18,654 nt of DNA from positions 61,805 to 80,458 of the forward strand of contig JAENRP010000197.1 of assembly GCA_024741835.1 (NCBI GenBank). Direction: 5' to 3'. The stretch's first letter is position 1. Each line of letters opens with the position of its first letter. The stretch comes from Diplocarpon mali (Eukaryota; Ascomycota; Leotiomycetes; Helotiales; Drepanopezizaceae). The notes under the pieces are model-generated. The model ran no database searches and had not been told where the DNA came from. It saw nothing but the letters and a program-made list of their open reading frames with translations. The translations under genes were made by a program, and so were the position numbers. Below are positions 10,401 through 18,652 of the stretch, piece by piece.

Positions 10401-11805
10401 CAAGCAATTTCAAGTACGCCTCCTCGTCATTGGACTTCAGGGCTTGCAGACGTTGCTTGGCTGTACGTTCGATTCTCTTTTGCTCTTCCTTCTCGATGTT
10501 CTGGTGTTGCTGCTGCATCATAGCACCGAGCTTGGCAATCTTCTTTCTTTGATTGAACGCAGCAATGTTCACTTCACGCGCGTGGTTAATAACATGATTG
10601 AGATAGTCGACATGCTTCTTCTTGTCCCGAGTTTCGCGAGCATCGCGTTGCTGCTTCTCTAGCTTCTCTGTGATCCGGGCTTCGCGCAGAGTCTGCTTCT
10701 TCATCCGGCGGTAGTTGGTTCGATTAGCAGTCATGGCGAGGTTATCATATTGAATCATCTGACGTCCAATCTTCTCCCGCATGATGCGCTGCTTTTGAAA
10801 CAGACCCAGCATCTTCATCTCGATCAGGGCTTTACGCTTCACCGTATCATCGATGGTCAGCTCATCACTCCGGGTCTCCAAGTGTGCTAGGTTGCCGGGG
10901 AGGTTCCTTAGCTCCGCTAGTCTGGCGACCATCCGATTGTGGATGACAATTTCTCTGTCCCGACGAGCTTTCTCGATATTGACACCAGATGGCAAGATGC
11001 TGGGGATCATTGGACGAGCCTCGCGATGCTTGTGGCTGGAGTAGCTCACCCTGTCCATGAGCCGAGAGCGCGGATCTTCAAAGCCCAAGTATTCATGTAC
11101 CTTTGATCCCGACGCTACCTCGGCCCCATTCGAATTAGGTTGCGCATCGTCCAACTTGGCAATAATGGATGCTTCGAGAGGGTTTTCGGTAGGTAGGAGA
11201 GACTTCTTCTGAGATGCGAAGAGCTGTTGTTGTACAGTTTGCGGAATGCCCTGGTTTTTGGACAAGCACTTGAAAGCGAAGATCTGCTGCTTAAGCAGAC
11301 CAAGCTGTTCTGGCGAGAAGTATCCACCGCTTCCTGATGGAGCTGTTCTTTGAACGCCTCCCTTCTGTGTAGATGCAAGCGAAGCTGTTGCAGGGATAGC
11401 GGATGGGCCCAGCGAGGTTGGGGCTTGCGTGGTGGATTGGGAGACGGGCGCGGGTGCGGTTCGTGTGCCATTCGTACCGTTCGCTGCCGAGCTTGCGGCG
11501 TTTTGTTGGCCTAGCATCTGCTGTTGCTGCTGCTGCTGCTGGGCGTAGGCCATACGTTGTTGTTGGTATAATCGCTGCTGCTGCATGGTAGCGAGGTATT
11601 GATGGATCTTCTGATATTCGGGATCCTTCTCCGATACACCCGACTCCTTCATCTGCTTATATTTCTTGAAGGGCATTAGTTCTTGCCGACGTGCACTTGG
11701 GCAGGGAGCAAATACCTGCAGGTATATCTGCATGTTCTCTTTAGATGGCATAGTCTGAGGGGGCCCAGGCTGCTGAACAGCGGGCGCATTCTGAACGGAA
11801 GCCAT
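7456..11805 (-). CDS. SNF2/STH1: Snf2/Sth1-type catalytic ATPase of a SWI/SNF or RSC remodeller
   Basis: Encodes an ATP-dependent nucleosome remodeller of about 1433 residues (1416 if the 51-nt candidate intron near the 5' end is spliced). Domains in order, unspliced numbering: Gln-rich N-terminus; QLQ motif at about 160-197 (FSPEQLGLLKQQIFAFKCL); HSA helix at about 368-411, the platform for actin-related proteins; an acidic Glu run just before the ATPase; Snf2 ATPase with Walker A ADEMGLGKT near 580, DEGH box near 682, LTGTPLQNN, and helicase motif VI QAQDRAHRIGQ near 985; a SnAC-like region; an AT-hook-like KKGRGRKAAK; and a bromodomain at about 1290-1385 with the expected asparagine in NAKKFNED. 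All catalytic motifs are intact. The domain order fits Snf2/Sth1 (S. pombe Snf21/Snf22) rather than ISWI, CHD or INO80. Whether it serves SWI/SNF, RSC or both cannot be decided from this sequence. The ATG at 11805 has a good context (CAACCATGG). Confidence 0.95.
7654..7701 (-). other. SNF2/STH1: Last intron of the Snf2-type gene, 48 nt
   Basis: Starts GTAAGG and ends TTCACTAG on the minus strand, with the branch site ATACTAAC. Phase 0. Splicing replaces a short out-of-family tail with REFESLIRDEISEHPELGDD, completing the last bromodomain helix, then a Ser/Gly/Asn-rich tail ending SGLQSDDD at the TAA at 7458-7456. The final exon encodes 65 residues. Confidence 0.9.
11665..11715 (-). other. SNF2/STH1: Candidate in-frame mini-intron (51 nt) in the Snf2-type gene
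   Basis: On the minus strand this segment starts GTATTT directly after CTGCAG, carries GAACTAAT as a branch site, and ends CTTCAAG. Its length is a multiple of three with no stop, so it does not interrupt the open frame. Retained, it inserts 17 residues (VFAPCPSARRQELMPFK) between MQIYLQ and KYKQMKESGVSEKDPEYQKI. Removed, it gives a smooth helix-like YLQKYKQMKESGV sequence resembling the KRYQ-LK-SG-S motif I expect near the N-terminus of fungal Snf2 proteins. Confidence 0.6.
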
Positions 11806-12475
11806 GGTTGCAATATTGACAGCAGTTTACCTGTCCTGGGCTTTCGTGGTTGTGCTGATCAGGGTCGGCGCATATCAGGAGCCAGCCTTGCGCATCAGGT
11901 TCGACGTGACTGACGAGACCGGTGGTGAACGTAGCTGGACGTGTAGGCGGCACGGGGTAAGGGAAGATTCGAATAGAGTCGGGATTGCGAGGGCTGGGAC
12001 GGTCGCGCGATCAGAGGGCGAAGCGCGTCGGGTGTTGATGTTGGACGACTTTTTGTAGATGCACGGAGCTTGGCGCGATGTTTTCGTGGGTTGTTAAATG
12101 TTGTGGACGAATCGCAGGAGAATGAAGGCAGGCGTCAAACCGGATTGGATAATTACAAATTGATGACACGCGACAAGCAATCGCGCAGAATGCACGGCGT
12201 TGAGCGTTGAGCTTCTCGGACACTCAAGCTAGGATGGGGGATCACTGGCGGCGCAAGCGGTCTCGTCGCGGTTGAATCTGCCTCTTGGTGGATGGAGTTG
12301 TAAATGAGGGAAGTCGCCTGTCGTGCTGATGTGCCAGGGTACAAGTGAGAATGCGGTGAATGAAGCACGCTAAACCTTTAGTGACTGACTTGGCAGGCAG
12401 TGATCACCTGACCAAGCTCACCTCTATCGATCTATAGGAAGATGTAGCCCTGCTCGCCTTATACTCGCCATGGAT

Positions 12476-12587
12476 CAATTGGCGATCGATCCGTCTCGTA
12501 AGAGTGACGGATAGAGAGAGCTTTGTGCAGGATCAACCATGATAGCTTAGAATATCACGTGTAGAGTGATAGGACTCCAATTGGCGA
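12476..12587. repeat. Direct repeat CAATTGGCGA, two copies
   Basis: The decamer CAATTGGCGA occurs at 12476-12485 and 12578-12587, 102 bp apart. The second copy sits in CCAATTGG, a palindrome presenting a CCAAT core on both strands. It may be a promoter element for the Snf2-type gene, about 670-780 bp upstream of its start codon. Confidence 0.5.
12554..12561. promoter_or_regulatory. ATCACGTG E-box (Cbf1-like) motif
   Basis: An exact RTCACGTG match, the motif bound by Cbf1-type bHLH factors in yeasts, about 750 bp upstream of the Snf2-type gene. Motif evidence only. Confidence 0.3.
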
Positions 12588-12898
12588 ATAATAAGCCCGT
12601 CCTCTCAAGTCCCAGAGCAGGCTCAGCAATCACTCAAGAGCTCCTTGCCACCAAATCAACACAACGATCTTGTAACAACAAGGACAAAACCACACCACCA
12701 GTCCCTATTGCACCGTCTCTCCAACGGCCTCCACATCCCAACCAAACAACTATACTACTGCACCCGCAGAAACCATACCGCACCGCGCAACCAAACGCTT
12801 TCGCCCATCGTTGTCAAGACTCCAGGGCCCTCTTCACGACCTATCGTCTAGACACACGTCGAGTAAATCGTGTAGCAAATAACCCTGGAAAAGGGGTA

Positions 12899-12920
12899 GC
12901 GAAAACTCGGGTTTTCCGCT
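12899..12920. repeat. Short inverted repeat around AAAACTCGGGTTTT
   Basis: The arms AAAAC and GTTTT flank a TCGG loop. The pairing extends outward through GCG against CCGC with one bulge. It could form a small hairpin on either strand or be a dyad protein-binding site. No T-run follows, so it is not a classic terminator. Confidence 0.4.
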
Positions 12921-13309
12921 TCCGCCTCCTCGCTTCCGCATTCAGATTGTAAACATCAACAAAAACAGTCATGATACCGAAACTAACCCCTGGAGCGCTC
13001 TCACATCACGAAAGCACAGTCTCAGAATCCCAAGAACCCACAGTATATCTTAAGATAAGCTTGGTAATTTTTGAAGACATGGAGCGCTCCACTGCAAAAT
13101 GCTACAAAATGTTGAGCGTGCACTGTCATTCGTTGCACGCCAAGACTGAGCAAGCCTGGTAGGCATTCATTCCTGCTTACATCGGCATTTCTCGTTCTGA
13201 AAGCGTTATCTCGATAGACTTTCGGAAGAAGCATTGGTACGAAAGCGGATGCATTCTGGTGGGTTATCTTTTCAGTCTTTGCCAAATCACTCCTAGCCAA
13301 TCTAAGCAA

Positions 13310-13315
13310 TTTATT
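13310..13315 (-). promoter_or_regulatory. AATAAA near the LIM gene stop codon
   Basis: Minus-strand AATAAA begins 21 nt past the TGA of the LIM gene. It could be a polyadenylation signal with an unusually short 3' untranslated region, or chance. Confidence 0.3.
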
Positions 13316-13335
13316 CCACCCTCACCTGCTCCTTC

Positions 13336-15236
13336 TCATGTAAACAATTTCTTCAATTCCTGATTCAAGTCTTTCCTTTCAATACGAAATCCCAATTTCC
13401 CATCCGTCGTCTTCAGAATATTTCCCTTCCCCTTGATATGAACTTCCTTCTCCTCTTCCACTGCATCCAAAACCCGTTTACCAATCCCCGGCCTCTTGAT
13501 CTTATCAAAGATCGGTCCCGCTTCGCCGGGAACGTATTTCTCAAACCTGGCCGCCGGTGTCTTCTTAGGCTGGTATCTCTCGATGTATTCAGATGATTGC
13601 GAGGGAGATGGAAAGTAGACATTGGAGGTGGGGATGCTTAGAGAGGAGCCACAGTCAGACGATTTCGGTGATTCAAGCGATGCTGACGACGGCTGCTGCG
13701 AGACCAATGCACAACTCGAATCTTCAACCGGAAGTTCATGCGCATCGATGCGCGGCTGGTAAGAGAAATAAGACGAGGTTTCTCTGCGCTCCAAAGAGGG
13801 GCGAGACGCACTCGGATAAGGACTACGTGGAAAAGGAGTATGAGGTCGGGAACGCAGAGAGCCAGCGGCTGACTCCGGGGCTGTCATGTAATCTGAGTCG
13901 GCAGTCTGGGATCGTGGGCAAGCTCTGGACACGTTATTTTTCAGGATAAGATCTCCCTTGGGTATAGTGTCGAATGAAATCTTTGCCCGAGTCTGCATCG
14001 CTTGTCTTGCCGGTAGATCAGTTTGGGCAGGTTTTGGATCTTGCCCCAGAGCTAGTGGTATTGCAGCTCTAGATCCAGAGACCACTGTATCGGGACTTGT
14101 GTCTCTTGAGCCAACACTAGTGCAATTAGCCGTCTTTTTCTCTAGCTCCTGTGAGTTTCCGTGGACTCGAGCTTCATCTTTTGCTCTTTTCTCGCGTTCC
14201 CTGTGAACATTACTCGGAAGTAAATTCATCCACTTCGGCAGAGGCTTCGTCTTGCTCGGCTTGAAAGATGCCTCGCCAGCAGGGTCCACGATTGACACAT
14301 AGACGATAGAAGGCCCTCCTTCTAGCGGGCTTGCAAAAGCTGGCGGGGGCTCAATATTAGACTTCTCAGTATCGCTGTGGACATGATCACCGTCAGAGCT
14401 GCCGTCTTGAGCAATGCCCATGTCAGCAGCGTCTTCCAGCAGTGGCTCAAGTTCCTCTCCATGTAGTGGCTCGCTCATCTATTCCTGTTAGTCCCAGGCA
14501 TCATAGTTGGAATCATACTAACATGGCACCTTGATCGACAGCGGGAGAAGCTCTTGAGACCGTCTTCGGTCTTTGTCGCTCCTCTAAATCTTCTCGACCT
14601 GGCTGATAGCCTCGGAGCAAGTCTCATTTCACCATCTCTCTCGTCTTCAACTTCAGATAGCAAATCCAATCTATTGCGACTGAGGCCACCATCAAACTTT
14701 GTCACAGTCTCCAATCCCCTTTCCATTACACGGTCGGGACTCTCGCCTGCGGTCTCAACACCGCAGACACCACACATTGGGATCTCCTCCAGCTCCACTC
14801 CAATACACCTCGATCTCCCTACCAGGCATACTCCGTCCTCACTGCCGCCCCGCTTCCCCCATTCGCCGCTCTTTTGCCTGACTCTCTTATCCCCTTCTCT
14901 GCATATATCATCCTCACCCATAATCGGCACATCCAGCTTTGTCCCGCACACTAAACACCCAAAGCAACCTTTATGCCAAAAACACCACCCCAAACTGACA
15001 ACCTCATCACCTCTGACGATGCATTCTCCGCACACCCAGCAGATACTCAGGTCTAGAACTGCACGCCAGCAGGCTCCACAAACGATACGCGCCGACGTAC
15101 CAAGAAGCTTGGGCTTGGATCCGTGCGGCTGGTGCTGCCAGCAGATGCTACAGATGAAGGCGGGGTCGGAATTAAAAAGAAATCCTTGGTCGTGTTCGCG
15201 CGTGGCCGCTTCTGGCGGAGAGGTAATGGTTGCCAT
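13336..15236 (-). CDS. LIM-type zinc-binding protein with long disordered region
   Basis: Two exons (15236-14523 and 14478-13336) encode 618 residues. The ATG at 15236 is chosen because the longer upstream frame begins with GTG and this ATG has a good context (CAGCATGGC). Near the N-terminus are CxxC-x20-CxxC (C29, C32, C53, C56), then C66xxC69, H88xxC91 and C94xxC97, the latter reading FWHKGCFGCLVCG as in LIM domains. The second LIM finger is less regular: a CGVC pair follows only after an insertion of several dozen residues. The middle is Ser/Pro-rich and probably disordered. The last 70 or so residues (FEKYVPGEAGPIFDK to ELKKLFT) look compact and charged. LIM domains bind zinc and mediate protein contacts, often with the cytoskeleton or in transcription. 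I recognise the domain class but not a named orthologue. Confidence 0.85.
14479..14522 (-). other. LIM gene intron, 44 nt
   Basis: Starts GTTAGT and ends GGAATAG on the minus strand, with a GGACTAAC branch site. Phase 0: splicing joins ...SRCRSRCH to MSEPLHGEELEPLLEDA. Two other possible donors, GTATGA four bases downstream and GTGCCA seven bases upstream, both break the frame. At 44 nt it is near the lower size limit for fungal introns. Without splicing, exon 1 ends at a TGA overlapping the second frame's ATG. Confidence 0.8.
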
Positions 15237-15428
15237 GCTGGTTTGAGAATGAAGGTTGGACACGAAAAGAGCGAGGCAATATGGTGTGAAGGCATGCCAG
15301 AGTATCCTTTATTGAAGGGGCTGGTTTTCTGATATGGGAGACAGGAGGTACAGATGTGCTTGGTATTCTCATCAAGAAACGAATGTCGATAATAACGAAT
15401 GTGAGGCCTAAAAGCTACTACTCTGAAA

Positions 15429-15444
15429 CTCAGCTCAAGCTGAG
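15429..15444. repeat. Perfect 7-bp inverted repeat CTCAGCT-CA-AGCTGAG
   Basis: Two perfect 7-bp arms with a 2-bp centre, about 190 bp upstream of the LIM gene start. It could be a dimeric transcription-factor site; arms this short also occur by chance. Confidence 0.45.
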
Positions 15445-15580
15445 CTGTGGCGTTGTGTTAGCATATGGTGAGTAGGCAGAAATCTAGGTAGCTAGGATGT
15501 AATGTAAGAACTGTTTTCTCGCAAATATGTTCATTCGCCGGGCGAGAACAGGAAAGAACGAAGGCAAATAGTATTATACT

Positions 15581-15586
15581 TTTATT
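15581..15586 (-). promoter_or_regulatory. Candidate polyadenylation signal AATAAA of the 681-aa gene
   Basis: Minus-strand AATAAA about 320 nt past the TAG of the 681-residue gene, in a locally AT-rich patch, a plausible fungal 3' end. Motif evidence only. Confidence 0.4.
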
Positions 15587-15908
15587 TCCTAGTTCTGTCC
15601 AAGGAAGGAAGGATCCTCATAAGTACACAAGCAAGAAGAAAAACCATGAATCATACAAAATTCCATTACAGAAGTATTCGTAAGCCAGTACTGGCAGTAT
15701 GCAAAGCGCAGAAGATTGACAGGGAGATGGAAGTAGCAGCCCATCAGCTCAGCAGAGAGGCCGCGCGCGAATGGCTTCAAACATCATCGTCAAGCGATCA
15801 GCCTCAAAGCAACATACTTTTTATAAACGTCAGCACACCAAGCGATTTCGTGAAAGAGAAAGAATCATAACGAAGCCAGAGTTGACCACCAGATCATATC
15901 TCCGTACA

Positions 15909-18013
15909 CTACTTCCGATTCTTGGGCCGAGAAAGCATGTTGAGACGACTGAGGCTTAAGACACCTCTCTTTTTGACTGGACTCGGAACAGTAGGGTTAG
16001 GAGTGGCGGGGAGGTTAGGAGCCACGAGCAGATGACCCTCAGCTACAACTGCCTTGTGCTTTTTAGGCGAACGCTCATCCTCCTCCGCTTCATCGTCAGA
16101 CTCGACACGTCTTCGTTTCTTATTGGCCATTCCGTGGGGAACAGACGGCAGAGGCGCCTTGTTCTCCTTGTTGCCGGTAGGGAACGAGCCTGGCATTGTG
16201 CTGGGAAGAACGCTCTGCCGGACCTGACGCACGCTTGACTGGCCCGGGGATGATCCAAAGCCCTTGGGCGATGCGCCAAAGTTGATCGTGTGATCGCTGC
16301 GGAATGTAAATGAACCAGGATTGGAGGATGGATGGGCTTTTCGAGGGGGTTCAGGAAGTGGGCGAACACCTGAGAGCGACGGGTAGACCACAATCTTCGA
16401 TGTATCGTCTAGGTTCGACGCTCCAACAATTGAAGGGTACTCAACTTCTGTTGCTTCGACATCTGCACTACCCACAGGCCTCACGCTAGATCTTGGACCA
16501 AAGTTGATTTTCGATGCCGATCGTGGTATTCCAGATTTCATTGGCGATGGCGAGTTTTGAGCTGCGACGTTAATCTTGCTCACGACGTCTGGAGTAAAAT
16601 TAACGTGCTTGATAGTCTTAGAGCCACCGCCAGCCCCAGGAGTAACGGGAATCGATGGAAGCGACTTCTCGAGGTTTGGTCTGCTCGGGCTCCTGGACAG
16701 CGATGGAACAGCAATCGGTTTGGCGGCAGAAATCGTAGCAGATTTTACGGCAGGCTTCGTGGCAGGCTTGTTCGCGCTCGAGCTTGGGTACCCAAAAATT
16801 GATTTGACGCGATTAAACTTTCCCGGGCTCTGCATGAAGCTCTGGGACTCCTGGGTTGGCGCGCTGCTCAAGTTGTTGGTAGTTGCAGACTTGGTCAGAC
16901 CACGAGGTGTGCCGGTTAAGTTTGGTCTGGAAGAAGATCTGGACAGAGATGGGATCTGCGTCTTCTTCGTGCTCGCAGCCCGAGCTAAAGAAGCTTGCGT
17001 GGGGGTTATTGCAGCCGATAGCATCGTCGAATGGGATCGAGACATATTTGGCGTTGACGTTGATGTTTTGTTCTCGTGACTTGAAACTGGACGAGCCGAC
17101 GAGGTATCCTCCGAGACGTGCGTACGAGCACGCTTTGCAGGTGCAGTATTCTCTAATCGCTCCGACTTCTCGTTCTTGTTTGCGGCATCATCGCGCTCAT
17201 GCAACTGCGCCTTCGACTGTGTTCGCTTGAGGTTGTTTTGTATGACCTCCCGTTCGTCCAGCTGTGCCTTTGATTGTGTTCGCTTCAGACTAGTTGTGGC
17301 AGGTGCGAAGCGCCCTGGCTGGGCTCGGAAAGAAGAAGGATGTCCCGCAATCGAGTCCATCTTCTTAAATTCGGCCATATGAACATCACTAAATCTGCCG
17401 ACCTTTCCTTTGGGTTGTGCGATTTTCCGACCACCAGCCTCACCGGATTTTTCATCCTTACGCTTCTCCTCCTCCCGCTCAGCCGCAAGCTTGACTTTGA
17501 TTCGGAGAGCCTCTTCACGCAATTCGTCCATCATACGCTGAGCTTCAGGTCCAAGTTGAGGGGCAGGATGAGCAAACCGAAAGTCGAAGGAAGGGGATAT
17601 GCCAATCTTCGAGGGGGTCTGCTGAGTAAGGCCTGAAGGTTGGTTGCTATTGCCCTTGGCCTCGATGTCGGTGAAGCCAAGTCGAAGGCCGGAGTCGGGT
17701 ACATGAGTAGTGCTCTGCTGGACCTTGCTCGGATGCATTTCTGCAAGAGCTGGCTTGATACGTCCGGCGGTAGCTGGGGTTCTGGGTGCTAACGGTGAGG
17801 AGACGACGGCATCGAGCTTTGATTGCGGGCTTGTAGCTGGAGTCTCGTCCCGTTCAGCAAGAGATTCGAGACGATTAGAGGCATTGTTGAACGACTGTAT
17901 AACGTGAACGATGGTCAGTATCATTGCTGGACGTGAACCGTAATTGATCGTACCTTTCCTGGCGTCGCAGAGCTGCCACGAAGTCGTGAAGAGCGCCGGC
18001 GAGGCGGAGGCAT
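15909..18013 (-). CDS. Unrecognised nuclear Ser/Pro-rich protein with KEN motif
   Basis: Two exons (18013-17954 and 17894-15909) encode 681 residues starting MPPPRRRSSRLRGSSATPGK. I do not recognise a named family. Visible parts: a basic N-terminus; a charged helix at about 136-170 (EAQRMMDELREEALRIKVKL); LKRTQSKAQL twice, 19 residues apart (about 221-253); PSLSRSxSRPNL twice; KHVNFTPDVVSKI; FTFRSDHTINFGASPKGFG; a KEN motif near 595 (GNKENKAPLP); and two basic clusters at about 610-632 (KKRRRVESDDE, SPKKHK) resembling a bipartite nuclear signal. There are many Ser/Thr-Pro sites. No transmembrane segment or catalytic motif is evident. By inference this is a largely disordered nuclear, possibly cell-cycle-regulated protein. 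The longer unspliced frame starting at 18242 is rejected because the intron shifts to the frame that begins with this ATG. Confidence 0.8.
17895..17953 (-). other. Intron of the 681-aa gene, 59 nt
   Basis: Starts GTACGA and ends TTATACAG on the minus strand, with an ATACTGAC branch site. Its 59 nt is not a multiple of three, so splicing changes the upstream frame and joins SSATPGK to SFNNASNRLESLAE. The new upstream frame begins 20 codons earlier at a clean ATG. Confidence 0.8.
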
Positions 18014-18387
18014 TCTGGAAGTTCAAGTTGTATAATCGAAGCTGGGGGAGGGTAGGTAACGGGCAGACAGCGACTGCAAGCAAAATGCAAGGTTGTGCTG
18101 TGTCGAGAGTGGAGGTGCTTTGGTGCTCGTCAAACCATTCTCCGTTATTTACTTTCCAATGTTTACGGTAACCACTAGCGCCACTGAGCGAGGCTGACAA
18201 GGCTGAAGCACCAAGCTTTTTCGTCTTGAAAGCAACGTCCATTACTCACGCCGCCCTAATGTTGACCCCTCAATAACACACATCTAGGTACACTGACATA
18301 AAATAGGTCTCTTCCGGTCGTCCGCTTCAGACGGCAATGCGCACCGCAAGAGCGGCAAGTGACCGAGTGCAGAGGCACAACCAGGTA

Positions 18388-18425
18388 GGTACTCGTAGAG
18401 AGTCATGTAACCTCCTACGAGTACC
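18388..18425. repeat. Perfect 11-bp inverted repeat with 16-nt spacer
   Basis: GGTACTCGTAG at 18388-18398 is matched exactly by its reverse complement CTACGAGTACC at 18415-18425. The pair could form a stem-loop or mark a dyad binding site. It lies about 375 bp upstream of the start codon of the 681-residue gene. Confidence 0.85.
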
Positions 18426-18618
18426 GTACCTTGGGCAATTAAGAAATCGAACGCAGTGCTGCAGATGCCGAGATTGCAAGCTTTTCTTCAAGTTATCGGG
18501 TAACAGTTGTCAAACCCTTCTCGCGACGCAGCTTTTTCCCCTCGGCCTCCACTTTCTTTTGGGACAGGAACATCTTGCGCCCGTACATGCACGCATACAT
18601 AAGGTACATAGTATATAA

Positions 18619-18626
<8 letters not shown>

Positions 18627-18652
<26 letters not shown>
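18627..18652. repeat. AT dinucleotide microsatellite, about 13 units
   Basis: An uninterrupted AT run of 26 nt preceded by TATAAATATATAAAT elements (18612-18626). The tract reaches the window edge, so its real length may be greater. Confidence 0.9.

Larger units (their letters stand above)
11806..13335. other. Long intergenic region between the ATPase and LIM genes
   Basis: About 1.5 kb without a supportable gene. The left part is upstream of the Snf2-type gene and should contain its promoter and 5' leader. The middle (about 12640-12960) is rich in A and C on the + strand, resembling a fungal 5' leader. The right end holds the 3' flank of the LIM gene. Short open frames, including a 63-codon frame starting at 12971, have no recognised product. 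Confidence 0.6.
15237..15908. other. Intergenic: LIM promoter and 3' flank of the 681-aa gene
   Basis: This 672-bp stretch has no recognised gene. The left part is upstream of the LIM gene, the right part downstream of the 681-residue gene. Short + strand frames (for example 15646-15870) have no family resemblance. Confidence 0.6.

Noticed and set aside
10455..10480. GTTCGATTC resembling a tRNA B box
   Set aside because: It lies inside the conserved remodeller coding sequence, and no A box or cloverleaf can be drawn around it.
12899..12920. Hairpin as a transcription terminator
   Set aside because: The stem is short, no T-run follows on either strand, and eukaryotic polymerase II does not use such terminators.
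13336..14478. The 380-codon frame as a separate gene starting at MSEPLHG
   Set aside because: A 44-nt phase-0 intron with donor, CTAAC branch and acceptor joins it exactly to the LIM exon. Two genes with touching start and stop codons would be bacterial-like and unlikely here. Some uncertainty remains.
14554..15246. 230-codon + strand frame antisense to the LIM exon
   Set aside because: The minus strand carries a clear Cys/His pattern and a consistent splice; the + frame has no recognisable feature.
15237..15263. Nine-residue upstream extension of the LIM protein
   Set aside because: The frame's first codon is GTG, not ATG; the first ATG is at 15236 and has a good context.
18014..18242. N-terminal extension of the 681-aa gene from the long open frame starting at 18242
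   Set aside because: That frame is only open upstream by chance. The 59-nt intron at 17895-17953 shifts to another frame that begins with an ATG 20 codons upstream of the splice.
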